A stretch of 64,000 bases of DNA from Negativicutes bacterium (GTDB taxonomy: Bacteria > Bacillota_C > Negativicutes > Sporomusales_B > JARLHX01): assembly GCA_031292015.1 (NCBI GenBank), contig JARLHY010000032.1:1-64000 (forward strand), written 5' to 3'. Both the position numbers and the translations under genes were made by a program. Numbering within the stretch: position 1 is the first letter of the stretch; every line of letters starts with the position of its first letter. Under the pieces are notes generated by a model. It worked only from the letters and a program-made list of their open reading frames with translations. It had not been told where the DNA came from and made no database searches. This document shows, piece after piece, positions 17,113-24,750 of the stretch.

Positions 17113-18318
17113 ATGATTGAGAAAACGGAAATGAACCGGCGGCAATTTTTGTGGACCATCGGCAGTCTGTCGGCGATGGCTGCGGTGGGAGGAGTTAACC
17201 TGTTCGATGGCGGCAAGAGGGTGTTCGCAGACCCGAAGAAGACGGTGGTGAGTGCGGCCTGGATGCCCAAGGACGAGACGTCCTACCCGTTGTTTACCAG
17301 CATGATTGAAAAAGCGACCGACTTTTCCTGGCTGAAAAAAGGCGACAGCGTTCTGGTCAAGCTGGCGCTGAATTCCGGCAACCCCAATCCGGCAACCAGC
17401 GATCCCTGGTCTTTGGACTGCCTGCTCAAGGTGCTGAAGACTCACGGCGCCGGCAAAATCTACGTGGGTGACCAGTCGGGCGTCCGCAATGTATTTTGGA
17501 CGGCGGCCGGTCAGCAGCGCGGCTCGTCGCGGGCCTTCGCCAAATCGGCGGGGCTGTTGGACGTAATCGAGGAGAATGGCGCTCTGCCGGTATTCTTCGA
17601 GGAGCGGGGCTACGATTCGTACATTGAGACCTTTCCGGTGGGCAAGCATCACTGGAAAAACCCGCTGCGGATTACCTCCTTCGTCAACGAAGTGGACCAT
17701 ATCGTCTATCTGCCGCGGGTAGGCTCCCACGGCTTTGCCGACCTCACCTCCGGCATGAAAATCGGCGTCGGCTTCCTGCGGGAAGACAGCCGCCGCGAGT
17801 TTCATCAGGGCGGGGCCGATTATTACGCGATGTATGAGGAAATCAATGAAGTCCCGGAAATCAAATCCAGGCTCAGACTGACCGTATCGGTCGGACGCAA
17901 GGTAATGACGCTGATCGGTCCGGACGCCGGCTACATCCTTGAGCCTTATTCGGCGCCGTTGTTTGCTTCGGAAAACCTGATGGCCCACGAAATTTTCGCT
18001 TACGCCTACCTGCAGTACTGCAGGGAATACCTGACCCCGAAAGACGCGTCCGACCCGGTGATCGGCGGCAACCTCTGGGACATCCAGAAGATGAGGACCG
18101 TCAGAAACCGGGGCTTCCTGAAATATGTCTGGGGGCTTACCGACGACCAAGTGCCGGAGCTGCCTGTCTTCCAGCCTGGCGACATCTACAAGCATCCGGC
18201 CATCATGAACTACATCCGCCTCAACCAGCAGGAGAACCTGCAGTTTGCGGTAACGGAAGTCAACCAGAACAGCGATCCTATCGCCAGAAAGTATTTGCCA
18301 AGCCAGTTGAAAGTATAA
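17113..18318 (+). CDS. Tat-exported DUF362 domain protein
   Basis: A 401-residue protein with a twin-arginine signal: NRRQFLWTIGSLSAMAAVGG at residues 7-26, followed by a likely cleavage after VFA near residue 37. The rest resembles DUF362, a domain often found in iron-sulfur or metalloproteins of anaerobes, with GDSVLVKLALNSGNPNP near residue 77 and DQSGVRN near residue 118. No CxxCxxC cluster motif is visible, so this one lacks the ferredoxin part found in some relatives. Export by Tat implies folding or cofactor insertion before transport. It is transcribed alone and ends in a strong terminator. Confidence 0.8.
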   Translation: MIEKTEMNRRQFLWTIGSLSAMAAVGGVNLFDGGKRVFADPKKTVVSAAWMPKDETSYPLFTSMIEKATDFSWLKKGDSVLVKLALNSGNPNPATSDPWSLDCLLKVLKTHGAGKIYVGDQSGVRNVFWTAAGQQRGSSRAFAKSAGLLDVIEENGALPVFFEERGYDSYIETFPVGKHHWKNPLRITSFVNEVDHIVYLPRVGSHGFADLTSGMKIGVGFLREDSRREFHQGGADYYAMYEEINEVPEIKSRLRLTVSVGRKVMTLIGPDAGYILEPYSAPLFASENLMAHEIFAYAYLQYCREYLTPKDASDPVIGGNLWDIQKMRTVRNRGFLKYVWGLTDDQVPELPVFQPGDIYKHPAIMNYIRLNQQENLQFAVTEVNQNSDPIARKYLPSQLKV

Positions 18319-18330
18319 GCGGCTGTTGAA

Positions 18331-18369
18331 AAAGGCCTGATCCCATGCTACAAGGGATCAGGCCTTTTA
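18331..18369. terminator. Intrinsic terminator between convergent genes
   Basis: AAAGGCCTGATCCC at 18331-18344 pairs with GGGATCAGGCCTTT at 18354-18367, with A- and T-runs on the two sides, so it can serve both the DUF362 gene and the leftward ferredoxin-type gene. It is preceded by GGCTGTTGAAAAA, the same 13-mer found at the edge of the repeat at 20808. Confidence 0.85.
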
Positions 18370-18409
18370 GTTTCTTCAGGCTAGGATTAGAGTGGGCCGA
18401 TCGGGGCCA

Positions 18410-19183
18410 TCAGGCTCTTTTTGTCGGAATCCGTTCTTCGCAGGGCACGCCCGCCTGGCATTTGCCGCAGCCATAACGGGGGGCGCAGCGGATTCTTACC
18501 CGGTCAAGGTATTCGCTGCAAATCGCGTTGTCTTTACCGGCTTCAGTGATTGCCTGGGGCGGGCAGCGCGGGATGCAGGCGCCGCATTTGCTGCAGTTTT
18601 CTTCCAGTTCGCTGTAATAGCGGGAGGTGGGCGACAAATCGGCGTCGACGATGACACTGCCGACCCGGCCGGCCGAGCCGGCTTTTGTAATCAGGGAACG
18701 GCTCAGGCTGAAGGTTCCCAGACCGGCTACGAAAGCCACGTGGCGTTCCGACCAGTTGCTTCTGCGGCTGACCACTTTGAACCTTGGGTCAATGCTCGGG
18801 GCTACGACCCGGACTCCGGCGGCGGTGAAGTAATCGACCAAGAACTTATGCATCGCATCATTGAACACTTGGCCTTCGATCCTGCCGTACAGCCATTCGA
18901 CGGCAGGCAGGCCCAGGGTGCGGTTGGCTTTGCGGACCGCCGGCGTAAACGGCAGGAAAAAGGAGACGACGGCTTTGCTCCCGTCCAGCCATTCCTGGGG
19001 CGACATATGGTGGGGACCCACCGCGTCCGCTTCTTTGAGCCGTTCGAACAGGGGATCGTCGGCGGCGGCCACCGCCACCAGCGGCGGATCATACAGCTGC
19101 AGGTTGTTCAGCGCGGGGACGACATTGAGGGGATTATCCTTGAAAAACCCGGCCATTGCCTGGACGACTTCATCCAGAATCAA
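18410..19183 (-). CDS. QueG-like protein with two 4Fe-4S cluster motifs
   Basis: A 257-residue protein related to the epoxyqueuosine reductase/4Fe-4S double-cluster group. The first cluster motif is CSKCGACIPRCP near residue 195; the second set of cysteines is RCAPRYGCGKCQAGVPCEE near residue 235. It is shorter than true QueG (about 310-390 residues) and lacks the C-terminal HEAT-like part, so tRNA modification is not assured. The TTG at 19183, 7 bases after GGAGGTGGG, is chosen as start; the frame is open upstream but that part is low-complexity and has no ribosome-binding site. Related short proteins in anaerobes may act in corrinoid reduction. Confidence 0.75.
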   Translation of the reverse strand: MILDEVVQAMAGFFKDNPLNVVPALNNLQLYDPPLVAVAAADDPLFERLKEADAVGPHHMSPQEWLDGSKAVVSFFLPFTPAVRKANRTLGLPAVEWLYGRIEGQVFNDAMHKFLVDYFTAAGVRVVAPSIDPRFKVVSRRSNWSERHVAFVAGLGTFSLSRSLITKAGSAGRVGSVIVDADLSPTSRYYSELEENCSKCGACIPRCPPQAITEAGKDNAICSEYLDRVRIRCAPRYGCGKCQAGVPCEERIPTKRA

Positions 19184-19350
19184 TATTCCCACCTCCACTT
19201 GTTTTCGCCAAAAGTTAGTATAAATACCTATTCGCAGGACCGGGGAAAAAATCCTACCGAAAGTTACGCGAACAAGGCACCGCGGAAGGAAAAAATACGG
19301 CAGGCTAGGAATACTAAACATAACAGGTAATGTTTGGAGGTTAACTGCGG

Positions 19351-20463
19351 ATGGAGCTTCTCTATCATATGCCCACGAAAATTTGCTTCGGCACCGAGTG
19401 CGTCGCCAAAAACGGCGGCGAATTCTCCCGCTGGGGCAAGCAGGCGCTCATTGTCACCGGCCGCAGGTCAGGCCAGGTCAGTGGTGCCCTGGGGGATATT
19501 CAGCAGGTGCTTGACCGGCAGGCTATCGGCTGGACGGTCTTTGACCAGGTCGAGGAAAACCCGACGTTTGCCACAGTGGCGGCAGGATGTCTTCTGGCGC
19601 GCCAGGCCAAAGCCGACATGGTCATCGGCATCGGCGGCGGTTCCCCGCTGGACGCCGCCAAGGCGGTTGCCGTTTTGGCGGTCAATGATATCGCCGTGGG
19701 CGGTCTTTTTGACGGAAATTTTCCTGTGCAGCCGCTGCCGGTTTTTGCTGTGCCGATTACCGCCGGTACCGGCAGTGAGGTCACACCTTACTCGGTTCTG
19801 GTCGACACCGAGCGCCGGACCAAGAGGAGCCTCAGCCATGCTGGCATTTTCCCCAAAGTGGCATTTCTCGACGCCCGTTATACCAACTCACTGCCCTGGC
19901 CGGTGACTGTCAACACCGCGCTGGACGCGCTGTCCCACTCGCTGGAAGGGTATGTATCAAAGAAGGCCAGCTTGATGAGCGACAGTCTTGCCCTGGAATC
20001 CATACGCTGTTTCAGCAAAACGGTCCCCGCGCTGACCGGCCGCGCGCTGAGCCTTGAGGACCGGGAGCAGCTGCTCTACGCTTCCATGTTGGGCGGGATG
20101 GTCGTTGCCCAGACCGGCACGACCATGATTCACTCTCTGGGTTATTCGTTGACCATTTTCCGCGATATTCCCCACGGCCGGGCCAATGGGCTGCTGCTGG
20201 CCGAGTATCTGCGCTTCCTGCAGCCTGTCGTTCCCGCAAAGGTCACAAGCCTTCTCGGCGCCTTGGGCCTGCGGACAGTGGATGAATTCAAGGCGATGAA
20301 CAAAGAACTGCTCGGCGCGCCGGAGACGCTGACCTCGCACGAAGTGGAGGAGTTCGCCCGCGCCGCCATTAAGACACCGAACATAGCCAACACGCTTAGG
20401 CAACCCAGCCTGGAAGAGCTGAAGCAGATATTGACAGATTCGGTTCCGGTGACTCAGGCTTGA
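19351..20463 (+). CDS. Iron-containing alcohol dehydrogenase
   Basis: A 370-residue group III alcohol dehydrogenase. The NAD-binding motif GIGGGSPLDAAKAVA is near residue 94, PITAGTGSEVTPYSVL near residue 135, and the metal-site blocks LDALSHSLEGY near residue 192, MIHSLGYSLT near residue 258 and IPHGRANG near residue 273. The start ATG follows TTTGGAGGTTAA. Substrates in the family include short alcohols, lactaldehyde, butanol and 1,3-propanediol; nothing here separates them. It is followed after 50 bp by a YciI gene with its own strong ribosome-binding site, likely the same transcript. Confidence 0.92.
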   Translation: MELLYHMPTKICFGTECVAKNGGEFSRWGKQALIVTGRRSGQVSGALGDIQQVLDRQAIGWTVFDQVEENPTFATVAAGCLLARQAKADMVIGIGGGSPLDAAKAVAVLAVNDIAVGGLFDGNFPVQPLPVFAVPITAGTGSEVTPYSVLVDTERRTKRSLSHAGIFPKVAFLDARYTNSLPWPVTVNTALDALSHSLEGYVSKKASLMSDSLALESIRCFSKTVPALTGRALSLEDREQLLYASMLGGMVVAQTGTTMIHSLGYSLTIFRDIPHGRANGLLLAEYLRFLQPVVPAKVTSLLGALGLRTVDEFKAMNKELLGAPETLTSHEVEEFARAAIKTPNIANTLRQPSLEELKQILTDSVPVTQA

Positions 20464-20513
20464 TGGGTCCGGCCTGAACAAAGGTTCAATTCTCACCGAA
20501 AGGAGGTAGAGGA

Positions 20514-20801
20514 ATGATTATTATCATGGGAAAATATCTAAAACCCCTGGAAGAAATCGACGCTTTGCTGGTGGATCACCGTAAATGGCTTGACGATGGA
20601 CTCAAGGCCGAAAAATTTATCTGCGCCGGCGCCCGGGATCCACGTATCGGCGGAATTATCGTCGCCGATCTGTCCCTGGACGAGGCCCGGGAGATCGTCA
20701 AAAAAGATCCGTTCTATATCAACGAGGCCGTGGAATACGAGTTCTTCAAGTTTTTGCCTGGCAAGTTCGATCCCCGCTTTTCCTGTTTTGTGAACAAATA
20801 G
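20514..20801 (+). CDS. YciI-like (YCII domain) protein
   Basis: A 95-residue small protein of the YCII family, with a conserved histidine and aspartate in LLVDHRKWLDDG near residue 20, DPRIGGIIVADLS near residue 43 and KKDPFYINEAVEYE near residue 64. The fold is ferredoxin-like and some members have dehydrochlorinase or related lyase activity; this one's role is unknown. AAGGAGGT precedes the ATG at 20514. It stands 50 bp after the iron alcohol dehydrogenase gene. Confidence 0.85.
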   Translation: MIIIMGKYLKPLEEIDALLVDHRKWLDDGLKAEKFICAGARDPRIGGIIVADLSLDEAREIVKKDPFYINEAVEYEFFKFLPGKFDPRFSCFVNK

Positions 20802-20807
20802 ATGTAC

Positions 20808-21105
20808 GGCTGTTGAAAAAAGTCAATCTGCGTTGCACCCGCAAGGGGCAGGCCGCATTTCTATGCGCTGAAGCGCAAGAACTGCGCACTTGCCGCTCCG
20901 GGAGCGCTCTCGCCGTACCCCTAAACGTACTGTCGCCCCGAGTGTATCGCCGTCCATGGCGCACTCGGGACTAGACCGTCCAAGGCCGTCGTCGAGCGCT
21001 TCCTCGCGCGACCCGTACACATCGCGTGAGACTATCGACAGAGAACAGGATACGTTGATACGACAGATGCAGTCAGAACGTGCATCTCGACCTTTTTGAA
21101 CAGCC
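20808..21105. mobile_element. MITE-like intergenic element with terminal inverted repeats
   Basis: About 298 bp with no convincing coding frame. The left end GGCTGTTGAAAAAAGTC (20808-20824) and the right end GACCTTTTTGAACAGCC (21089-21105) are inverted repeats matching at 15 of 17 positions. The interior has several hairpins, for example CGAGTG near 20939 with CACTCG near 20961. The GGCTGTTGAAAAA end also occurs at 18321 and its complement-like TTGAACAGCC at 13521. No transposase is present, so any movement would need one supplied elsewhere. Confidence 0.6.
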
Positions 21106-21126
21106 TAAGTTAAGTGTCCAAATACT

Positions 21127-21166
21127 AAAAAGGGCACTGCAGTTCAAATACTGCAGTGCCCTTTTT
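21127..21166. terminator. Bidirectional intrinsic terminator
   Basis: AAAAAGGGCACTGCAG at 21127-21142 pairs perfectly with CTGCAGTGCCCTTTTT at 21151-21166 around an 8-base loop. It lies just past the stop codon of the leftward rubrerythrin gene and would end that transcript. Confidence 0.9.
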
Positions 21167-21183
21167 GTTGATGACATGAAAAT

Positions 21184-21732
21184 CTATTTACCGAAGTACC
21201 TGTCCAGCAGGCCTTTGAAGGCTGCGCCGTGGCGGGCTTCGTCTTTGCACATCTCGTGGACGGTGTCGTGAATGGCGTCAAGTCCGAGCTCTTTGGCCTT
21301 TTTGGCGATGCCCAGCTTGCCCTGGCAGGCGCCGTATTCGGCGTCGACCCGCAGTTCGAGATTTTTCTTGGTCGAGGGTGTTACGCACTCGCCCAGCAGT
21401 TCGGCGAATTTGGCGGCATGTTCGGCTTCTTCGAAAGCGATTCGTTTGTAAGCTTCGGCTACTTCCGGATAGCCTTCCCGGTCGGCTTGGCGGCTCATCG
21501 CCAGATACATACCGATTTCGGTGCATTCACCCATGAAATTCATTTTCAAACCTTCGACGATCTCGGCATCTACGCCGGCGGCGACGCCAATACGGTGCTG
21601 GTCGGCCCAGTTCAGACCGGTTGCGGTCTGCTCCTGGAATTTTCCTGCCGGGGCTTTGCACTGGGGACAGGCGTCCGGAGCGGAATTACCTTCATGGACA
21701 TAACCACAGATAGTACAGACGAACTTTTTCAT
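21184..21732 (-). CDS. Reverse rubrerythrin (NADH peroxidase)
   Basis: A 182-residue reverse rubrerythrin: the rubredoxin domain is at the N-terminus ([10 protein letters not shown] and CPQCKAP, residues 6-25) and the ferritin-like diiron domain follows, with [16 protein letters not shown] near residue 68, [15 protein letters not shown] near residue 101 and [12 protein letters not shown] near residue 160. Such proteins reduce hydrogen peroxide, and some oxygen, in strict anaerobes. AGGAGG precedes the ATG. A promoter and a possible PerR operator lie directly upstream, which fits peroxide-responsive control seen for clostridial homologues. Confidence 0.95.
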   Translation of the reverse strand: MKKFVCTICGYVHEGNSAPDACPQCKAPAGKFQEQTATGLNWADQHRIGVAAGVDAEIVEGLKMNFMGECTEIGMYLAMSRQADREGYPEVAEAYKRIAFEEAEHAAKFAELLGECVTPSTKKNLELRVDAEYGACQGKLGIAKKAKELGLDAIHDTVHEMCKDEARHGAAFKGLLDRYFGK

Positions 21733-21750
21733 TAATACAGCCTCCTCAAA

Positions 21751-21765
21751 AGATAATTATTATTA
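21751..21765 (-). promoter_or_regulatory. Possible PerR box
   Basis: Read on the minus strand this is TAATAATAATTATCT, matching the Per box TTATAATNATTATAA at 11 of 14 defined positions. It lies between the promoter and the start codon of reverse rubrerythrin. The region is AT-rich, so chance similarity is possible. Confidence 0.4.
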
Positions 21766-21784
21766 ACTAACAATCGCTATAAAT

Positions 21785-21813
21785 AATATAACAGACACCG
21801 AGAAAAAGATCAA
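21785..21813 (-). promoter_or_regulatory. Promoter of the reverse rubrerythrin gene
   Basis: On the minus strand TTGATC (21813-21808) and TATATT (21790-21785) are 17 bases apart, about 50 bases before the start codon. Confidence 0.55.
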
Positions 21814-22120
21814 TAGTTTTTTGCTAATTTTCCCCTGGGATTTGGGCCTACTATCTTAATTACACTTCCCTGGCTGACTTCCCTGCAAATGGCGACAAAA
21901 TTAGCTAAAATTAGACAAAAATAATTCGGAATAACTTATACTCATTATATAACCGCGCCGTCGGTGAAGTCTTGGAAAAGGTGTTGCAGCCGGCAATCCT
22001 TTAGAGCATGCGGTCAAATAGCCGACCATCCCGAACCGGTCCCGGAAAATACCGGAAGGAAAAATAAGCGGCACCGCCACTGTCGGCGCGCCCAGACAAA
22101 ATTACCTTGTCGGCATAAAC
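21814..22120. other. Intergenic stretch with no recognised gene
   Basis: AT-rich spacer between the leftward rubrerythrin promoter and the rightward SASP gene. I see no coding frame with a ribosome-binding site and no repeat. The centre (22000-22110) is more GC-rich and might be remnant coding sequence, but I cannot identify it. Confidence 0.4.
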
Positions 22121-22150
22121 GTATAGAATATGACATTACCGCAAATAGTA
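22121..22150 (+). promoter_or_regulatory. Possible sigma-G promoter of the SASP gene
   Basis: GTATA at 22121-22125, an 18-base spacer and AATAGTA at 22144-22150 resemble the forespore sigma-G pattern (GHATR, 18, CATWMTA). It lies 37 bases before the SASP start codon, as expected for a gene made in the forespore. Confidence 0.35.
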
Positions 22151-22187
22151 TACCTAGACTCCCAAAAAATTCGCGGAGGTGCTGAGG

Positions 22188-22388
22188 ATGGCGAAAGTGA
22201 TGTCCGAAGAAACGAAAAACAAGCTGGCCCATGATCTCGGCTTCGGAGCGAAAGTCGAAGACGGAAACTGGGATGATGTAACCACGGGTGAAGTCGGCTC
22301 GATGGTCAGGGAAGCCATCAAGCGTGGTGAACAGTCGATAGCTGAAGAAGCACGGGCGAATGGGAAGGTACATCAGAACGCGGAATAA
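22188..22388 (+). CDS. Small acid-soluble spore protein, alpha/beta type
   Basis: A 66-residue protein beginning MAKVMSEETKNKLAHDLGFG and carrying TTGEVGSMVREAIKRGEQ near residue 33, which corresponds to the conserved GSVGGEMTKRLV-type DNA-binding segment of alpha/beta SASPs. These proteins coat and protect spore DNA. The ATG at 22188 follows GGAGGTG by 6 bases; a GTG at 22179 is inside the ribosome-binding site. A hairpin terminator follows. The sequence is diverged from Bacillus SASPs and the family call rests on the C-terminal half. A partial second copy lies at 24128. Confidence 0.75.
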   Translation: MAKVMSEETKNKLAHDLGFGAKVEDGNWDDVTTGEVGSMVREAIKRGEQSIAEEARANGKVHQNAE

Positions 22389-22405
22389 GGTCCAAGGTAA
22401 GATCT

Positions 22406-22441
22406 ATGCCCGGAACTTCAATGTTTCGGGCATATTAAATT
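22406..22441 (+). terminator. Intrinsic terminator after the SASP gene
   Basis: ATGCCCGGAAC at 22406-22416 pairs with GTTTCGGGCAT at 22423-22433 with one G-T pair, followed by an AT-rich tail. Confidence 0.55.
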
Positions 22442-22608
22442 TTAAAGGCATAACTGTAATCCCTGTAGTCCATAATAACCAGTGCGGTTAAGGACACTCC
22501 GATCCCGGATGCAAGGCTCATCAGCAAGAAAGGAGAAACATGAGCCTCGATGATTTTCCATAACTTTACGGGATTGTACTTATCTGATAATATGATCTTG
22601 ACTAAACT
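22435..22608 (-). pseudogene. Possible remnant of a small membrane protein gene
   Basis: On the minus strand 57 codons are open between two stops, with no start codon preceded by a ribosome-binding site. The product reads like the end of a real membrane protein: YNPVKLWKIIEAHVSPFLLM, a hydrophobic GIGVSLTALVIM segment, then DYRDYSYAFKI. It overlaps the SASP terminator. It may be the 3' remnant of a lost gene; I cannot name the family. Confidence 0.3.
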
Positions 22609-22634
22609 CTATATAATCAGGAGGGGTGATCAAG

Positions 22635-23783
22635 TTGACGAGCGGTTTGAAGAAAGGAATACGATGTTTCCTCATTTTGTTGACGGTTCTCGGTTTTACC
22701 CAAATCGTTTTTGCGGCTGAGCTTACAGACCTGAAAGCCGAAGAAATTTCGTTTACTGCCAGTCTTGCTCCGGCGTTTAGTCCGAGTACTACCTCATACA
22801 CGCTCAATGTTCAAGAAGACATCTATGGTGTAAAATTGACCCCTTTTGCCGCGGCTGGCGCGAAGATCACAATCAATGGCAACAGTGTTGAATCTGGAAA
22901 AGCGGCACTGATCAAACTGGAACAGTCGTATGACTTTTATGCGGTAGACTACGCTGTGGGAGTCAAAATAGCGGTGAGCCAGGGCAATGAATCAAAAACG
23001 TATACGGTCAACGTCGTCAGAAAGAATGCTAAAGATACGTATGCACTCTTTGGACAATACAGGTACAGCGATAAGGAAACCGGCCTTACAGTTCCGTACC
23101 TTTTATATGTTCCAAAGAATTATGATCCGGCAAAGAAATATCCGCTTGTGTTTGCGCTGCACGGCTCGGGACAAAGATCGCAATCGCTCGATATGGTGCT
23201 GAAACGCTATAAAATGGCGACCATCTGGGCCGAAGATTCTGAAGCTGGCATCAATCAATGCATTGTTCTCGCGCCGCAGTGTGAATCCGCCGACGATATG
23301 GTGAATTGGACCCCGGTGCAAGCGTTCAATAACAAAAAAGCCGATTCGCCGTACACAGCGACAGAATGGCTGGATGCAGCGTACCGGCTCTTGGAAAACG
23401 TCAAGAACGATTACTCGATAGACACCAAAAGGATTTATGCCACAGGCCTTTCTGCCGGCGGGTTTGCGTCCTACACAATTGCAATTCAGTATCCGGATAC
23501 CTTTGCGGCGATAGTACCGATTTGCGGAGGGGCAGACCCGGAAAAAGTGGCGGCATTGAAAGACAAAGTCGCCATATGGACGTTCCACGCGGTTGACGAT
23601 CCCCTTGTAAACGTAAAAAAGTACTATTATTCAACAAATGAAGCGATGGATAAAGCCGGCGTAAAATATAAAGCGACACTGTATCCCGCCGGTGCGGTGT
23701 TCTGGCCGATGGCTCATTTCTCATGGACAGCCGCATACGCGAATCGGGAAATGCGGGATTGGCTATTCGCACAGTCGAAATAA
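22635..23783 (+). CDS. Secreted esterase/peptidase of the alpha/beta hydrolase fold with an N-terminal cadherin-like domain
   Basis: A 382-residue exported protein. The signal peptide is at residues 5-28 (FLILLTVLGFTQIVFAA). A beta-sandwich of the cadherin-like type follows (about residues 30-130, FSPSTTSYTLNV and KTYTVNVVRKN). The catalytic domain (140-382) has the oxyanion block FALHGSGQRS, the nucleophile motif GLSAGG near residue 273, AVDDPLVNVKK and a C-terminal MAHFSW histidine. It resembles PHB-depolymerase/feruloyl-esterase-type lipoproteins, but no lipobox is present. Start: an extended ribosome-binding site AGGAGGGGTGATC precedes the TTG at 22635; the GTG at 22626 lies inside it. 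Natural substrate unknown. Confidence 0.8.
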   Translation: MTSGLKKGIRCFLILLTVLGFTQIVFAAELTDLKAEEISFTASLAPAFSPSTTSYTLNVQEDIYGVKLTPFAAAGAKITINGNSVESGKAALIKLEQSYDFYAVDYAVGVKIAVSQGNESKTYTVNVVRKNAKDTYALFGQYRYSDKETGLTVPYLLYVPKNYDPAKKYPLVFALHGSGQRSQSLDMVLKRYKMATIWAEDSEAGINQCIVLAPQCESADDMVNWTPVQAFNNKKADSPYTATEWLDAAYRLLENVKNDYSIDTKRIYATGLSAGGFASYTIAIQYPDTFAAIVPICGGADPEKVAALKDKVAIWTFHAVDDPLVNVKKYYYSTNEAMDKAGVKYKATLYPAGAVFWPMAHFSWTAAYANREMRDWLFAQSK

Positions 23784-24127
23784 TAGGGGCCGCGTTCTTT
23801 TCCGTGGCGCTCACGGCGGTAATGACGAATGAAATGGCGCGCTTGGAGCAACTTGCGGGTATGAGTGGCCGGGTTCTGCACCTCACTAGGTTGGTAAACG
23901 CTGAATGAGAAAAGCTTTTCGGAGCTAACCGTCTACTCTCAAAAGGTTATTTACATACATCTCGTTGGTGGCATATTTTCTAAGGTGCCATTTGCGTTAA
24001 GATCAGCCATGATGAACAGTAATAACCAGTAAAATGCTCAGGGGTTCGGCACGCTTCGCCTCCACCATGTAAATTCAGTAAAGCCGAAAAGCCATGTAAC
24101 ACACTGTTTCTCGCTACTTGTGGGATT
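23784..24127. other. Intergenic stretch without a recognised feature
   Basis: About 340 bp between the esterase gene and the partial SASP gene. No frame with a ribosome-binding site, no terminator hairpin with a T-run and no clear promoter was found. Confidence 0.5.
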
Positions 24128-24304
24128 ATGGTGGAGAAGAAAGTGGTTAAGCTTGTAAACAGTTTTTTACAAACATCCCATTGGGGCGACGTGGCCACCG
24201 GCGAAGTCGGTTCCATGGTCCGGGAAGCTATCAACCGTGGCGAGCCGTCGATGTCTGAGGACGCCAGGGCAAATGGAATAGTTCACCAAAATGCTAATGA
24301 TTGA
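24128..24304 (+). CDS. Partial second SASP copy with a replaced N-terminus
   Basis: A 58-codon frame, starting at the ATG at 24128, whose last 42 residues match the SASP at 22188: WGDVATGEVGSMVREAINRG against WDDVTTGEVGSMVREAIKRG, then ARANGIVHQNA against ARANGKVHQNA. The first 16 residues (MVEKKVVKLVNSFLQT) are unrelated to the LAHDLGFG segment and no good ribosome-binding site precedes the ATG. A UUCG-loop terminator follows directly. It is best read as a 5'-truncated duplicate joined to foreign sequence; whether it is expressed is unknown. Confidence 0.55.
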   Translation: MVEKKVVKLVNSFLQTSHWGDVATGEVGSMVREAINRGEPSMSEDARANGIVHQNAND

Positions 24305-24305
24305 T

Positions 24306-24329
24306 GGCCCTTCGGGGCTTATTTTTTTT
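24306..24329 (+). terminator. Short terminator with a UUCG tetraloop
   Basis: GCCC-TTCG-GGGC at 24307-24318 followed by TTATTTTTTTT. Confidence 0.6.
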
Positions 24330-24454
24330 GTCCGATAGTTACTGTAATTATAGCTGTTATAGGGGGGGAGGCGAGTTCCTTCTAGACCGGTTTTTAAAAG
24401 TTACGCTGGAGGGTTAGCGGTGTTTTATGGTAATACAGAGAATGTCTCAAAAAG

Positions 24455-24472
24455 CTGGCATAAAATTTGCAT
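24455..24472 (+). promoter_or_regulatory. Possible sigma-54 promoter before the activator gene
   Basis: CTGGCATAAAATTTGCAT has GG at 24457-24458 and GC at 24469-24470, exactly 10 bases apart, with the TTGC form of the -12 element. It is about 280 bp before the activator start codon, a long leader. No GTGTGA dyad like those at 26.4 and 27.8 kb lies upstream. Confidence 0.4.
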
Positions 24473-24750
24473 GATAAAATATTGCAGTCGAGTCCGAATG
24501 TCGATTACCAATTAAATCTGGTTAAGCAGCGCAAGCCGTTTTTGCGATATCCTCTTTACTAAAAGGATTGTTAGGATCTACCTTGGATAATATGATTTTT
24601 ATATGATATTATGATGACGATAAAATAATTTAGCGGCTTGAAACTGGCGTGCGCAAAGATCAGATACGACGCGGTCTACATAGAAAGGCTAGTCATTTGG
24701 AGCCCCTGGAGCAAAAAAATAACCCTGAATTGGGCAAGGGAGTCATAAGC
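24473..24750. other. AT-rich leader before the sigma-54 activator gene
   Basis: No gene seen. The activator frame is open back to 24649 but without a ribosome-binding site, so this is probably untranslated leader. Confidence 0.45.

Noticed and set aside
18392..19330. A 312-codon plus-strand frame opposite the QueG-like gene
   Set aside because: The minus-strand product has two cysteine cluster motifs and a good ribosome-binding site; the plus frame has neither.
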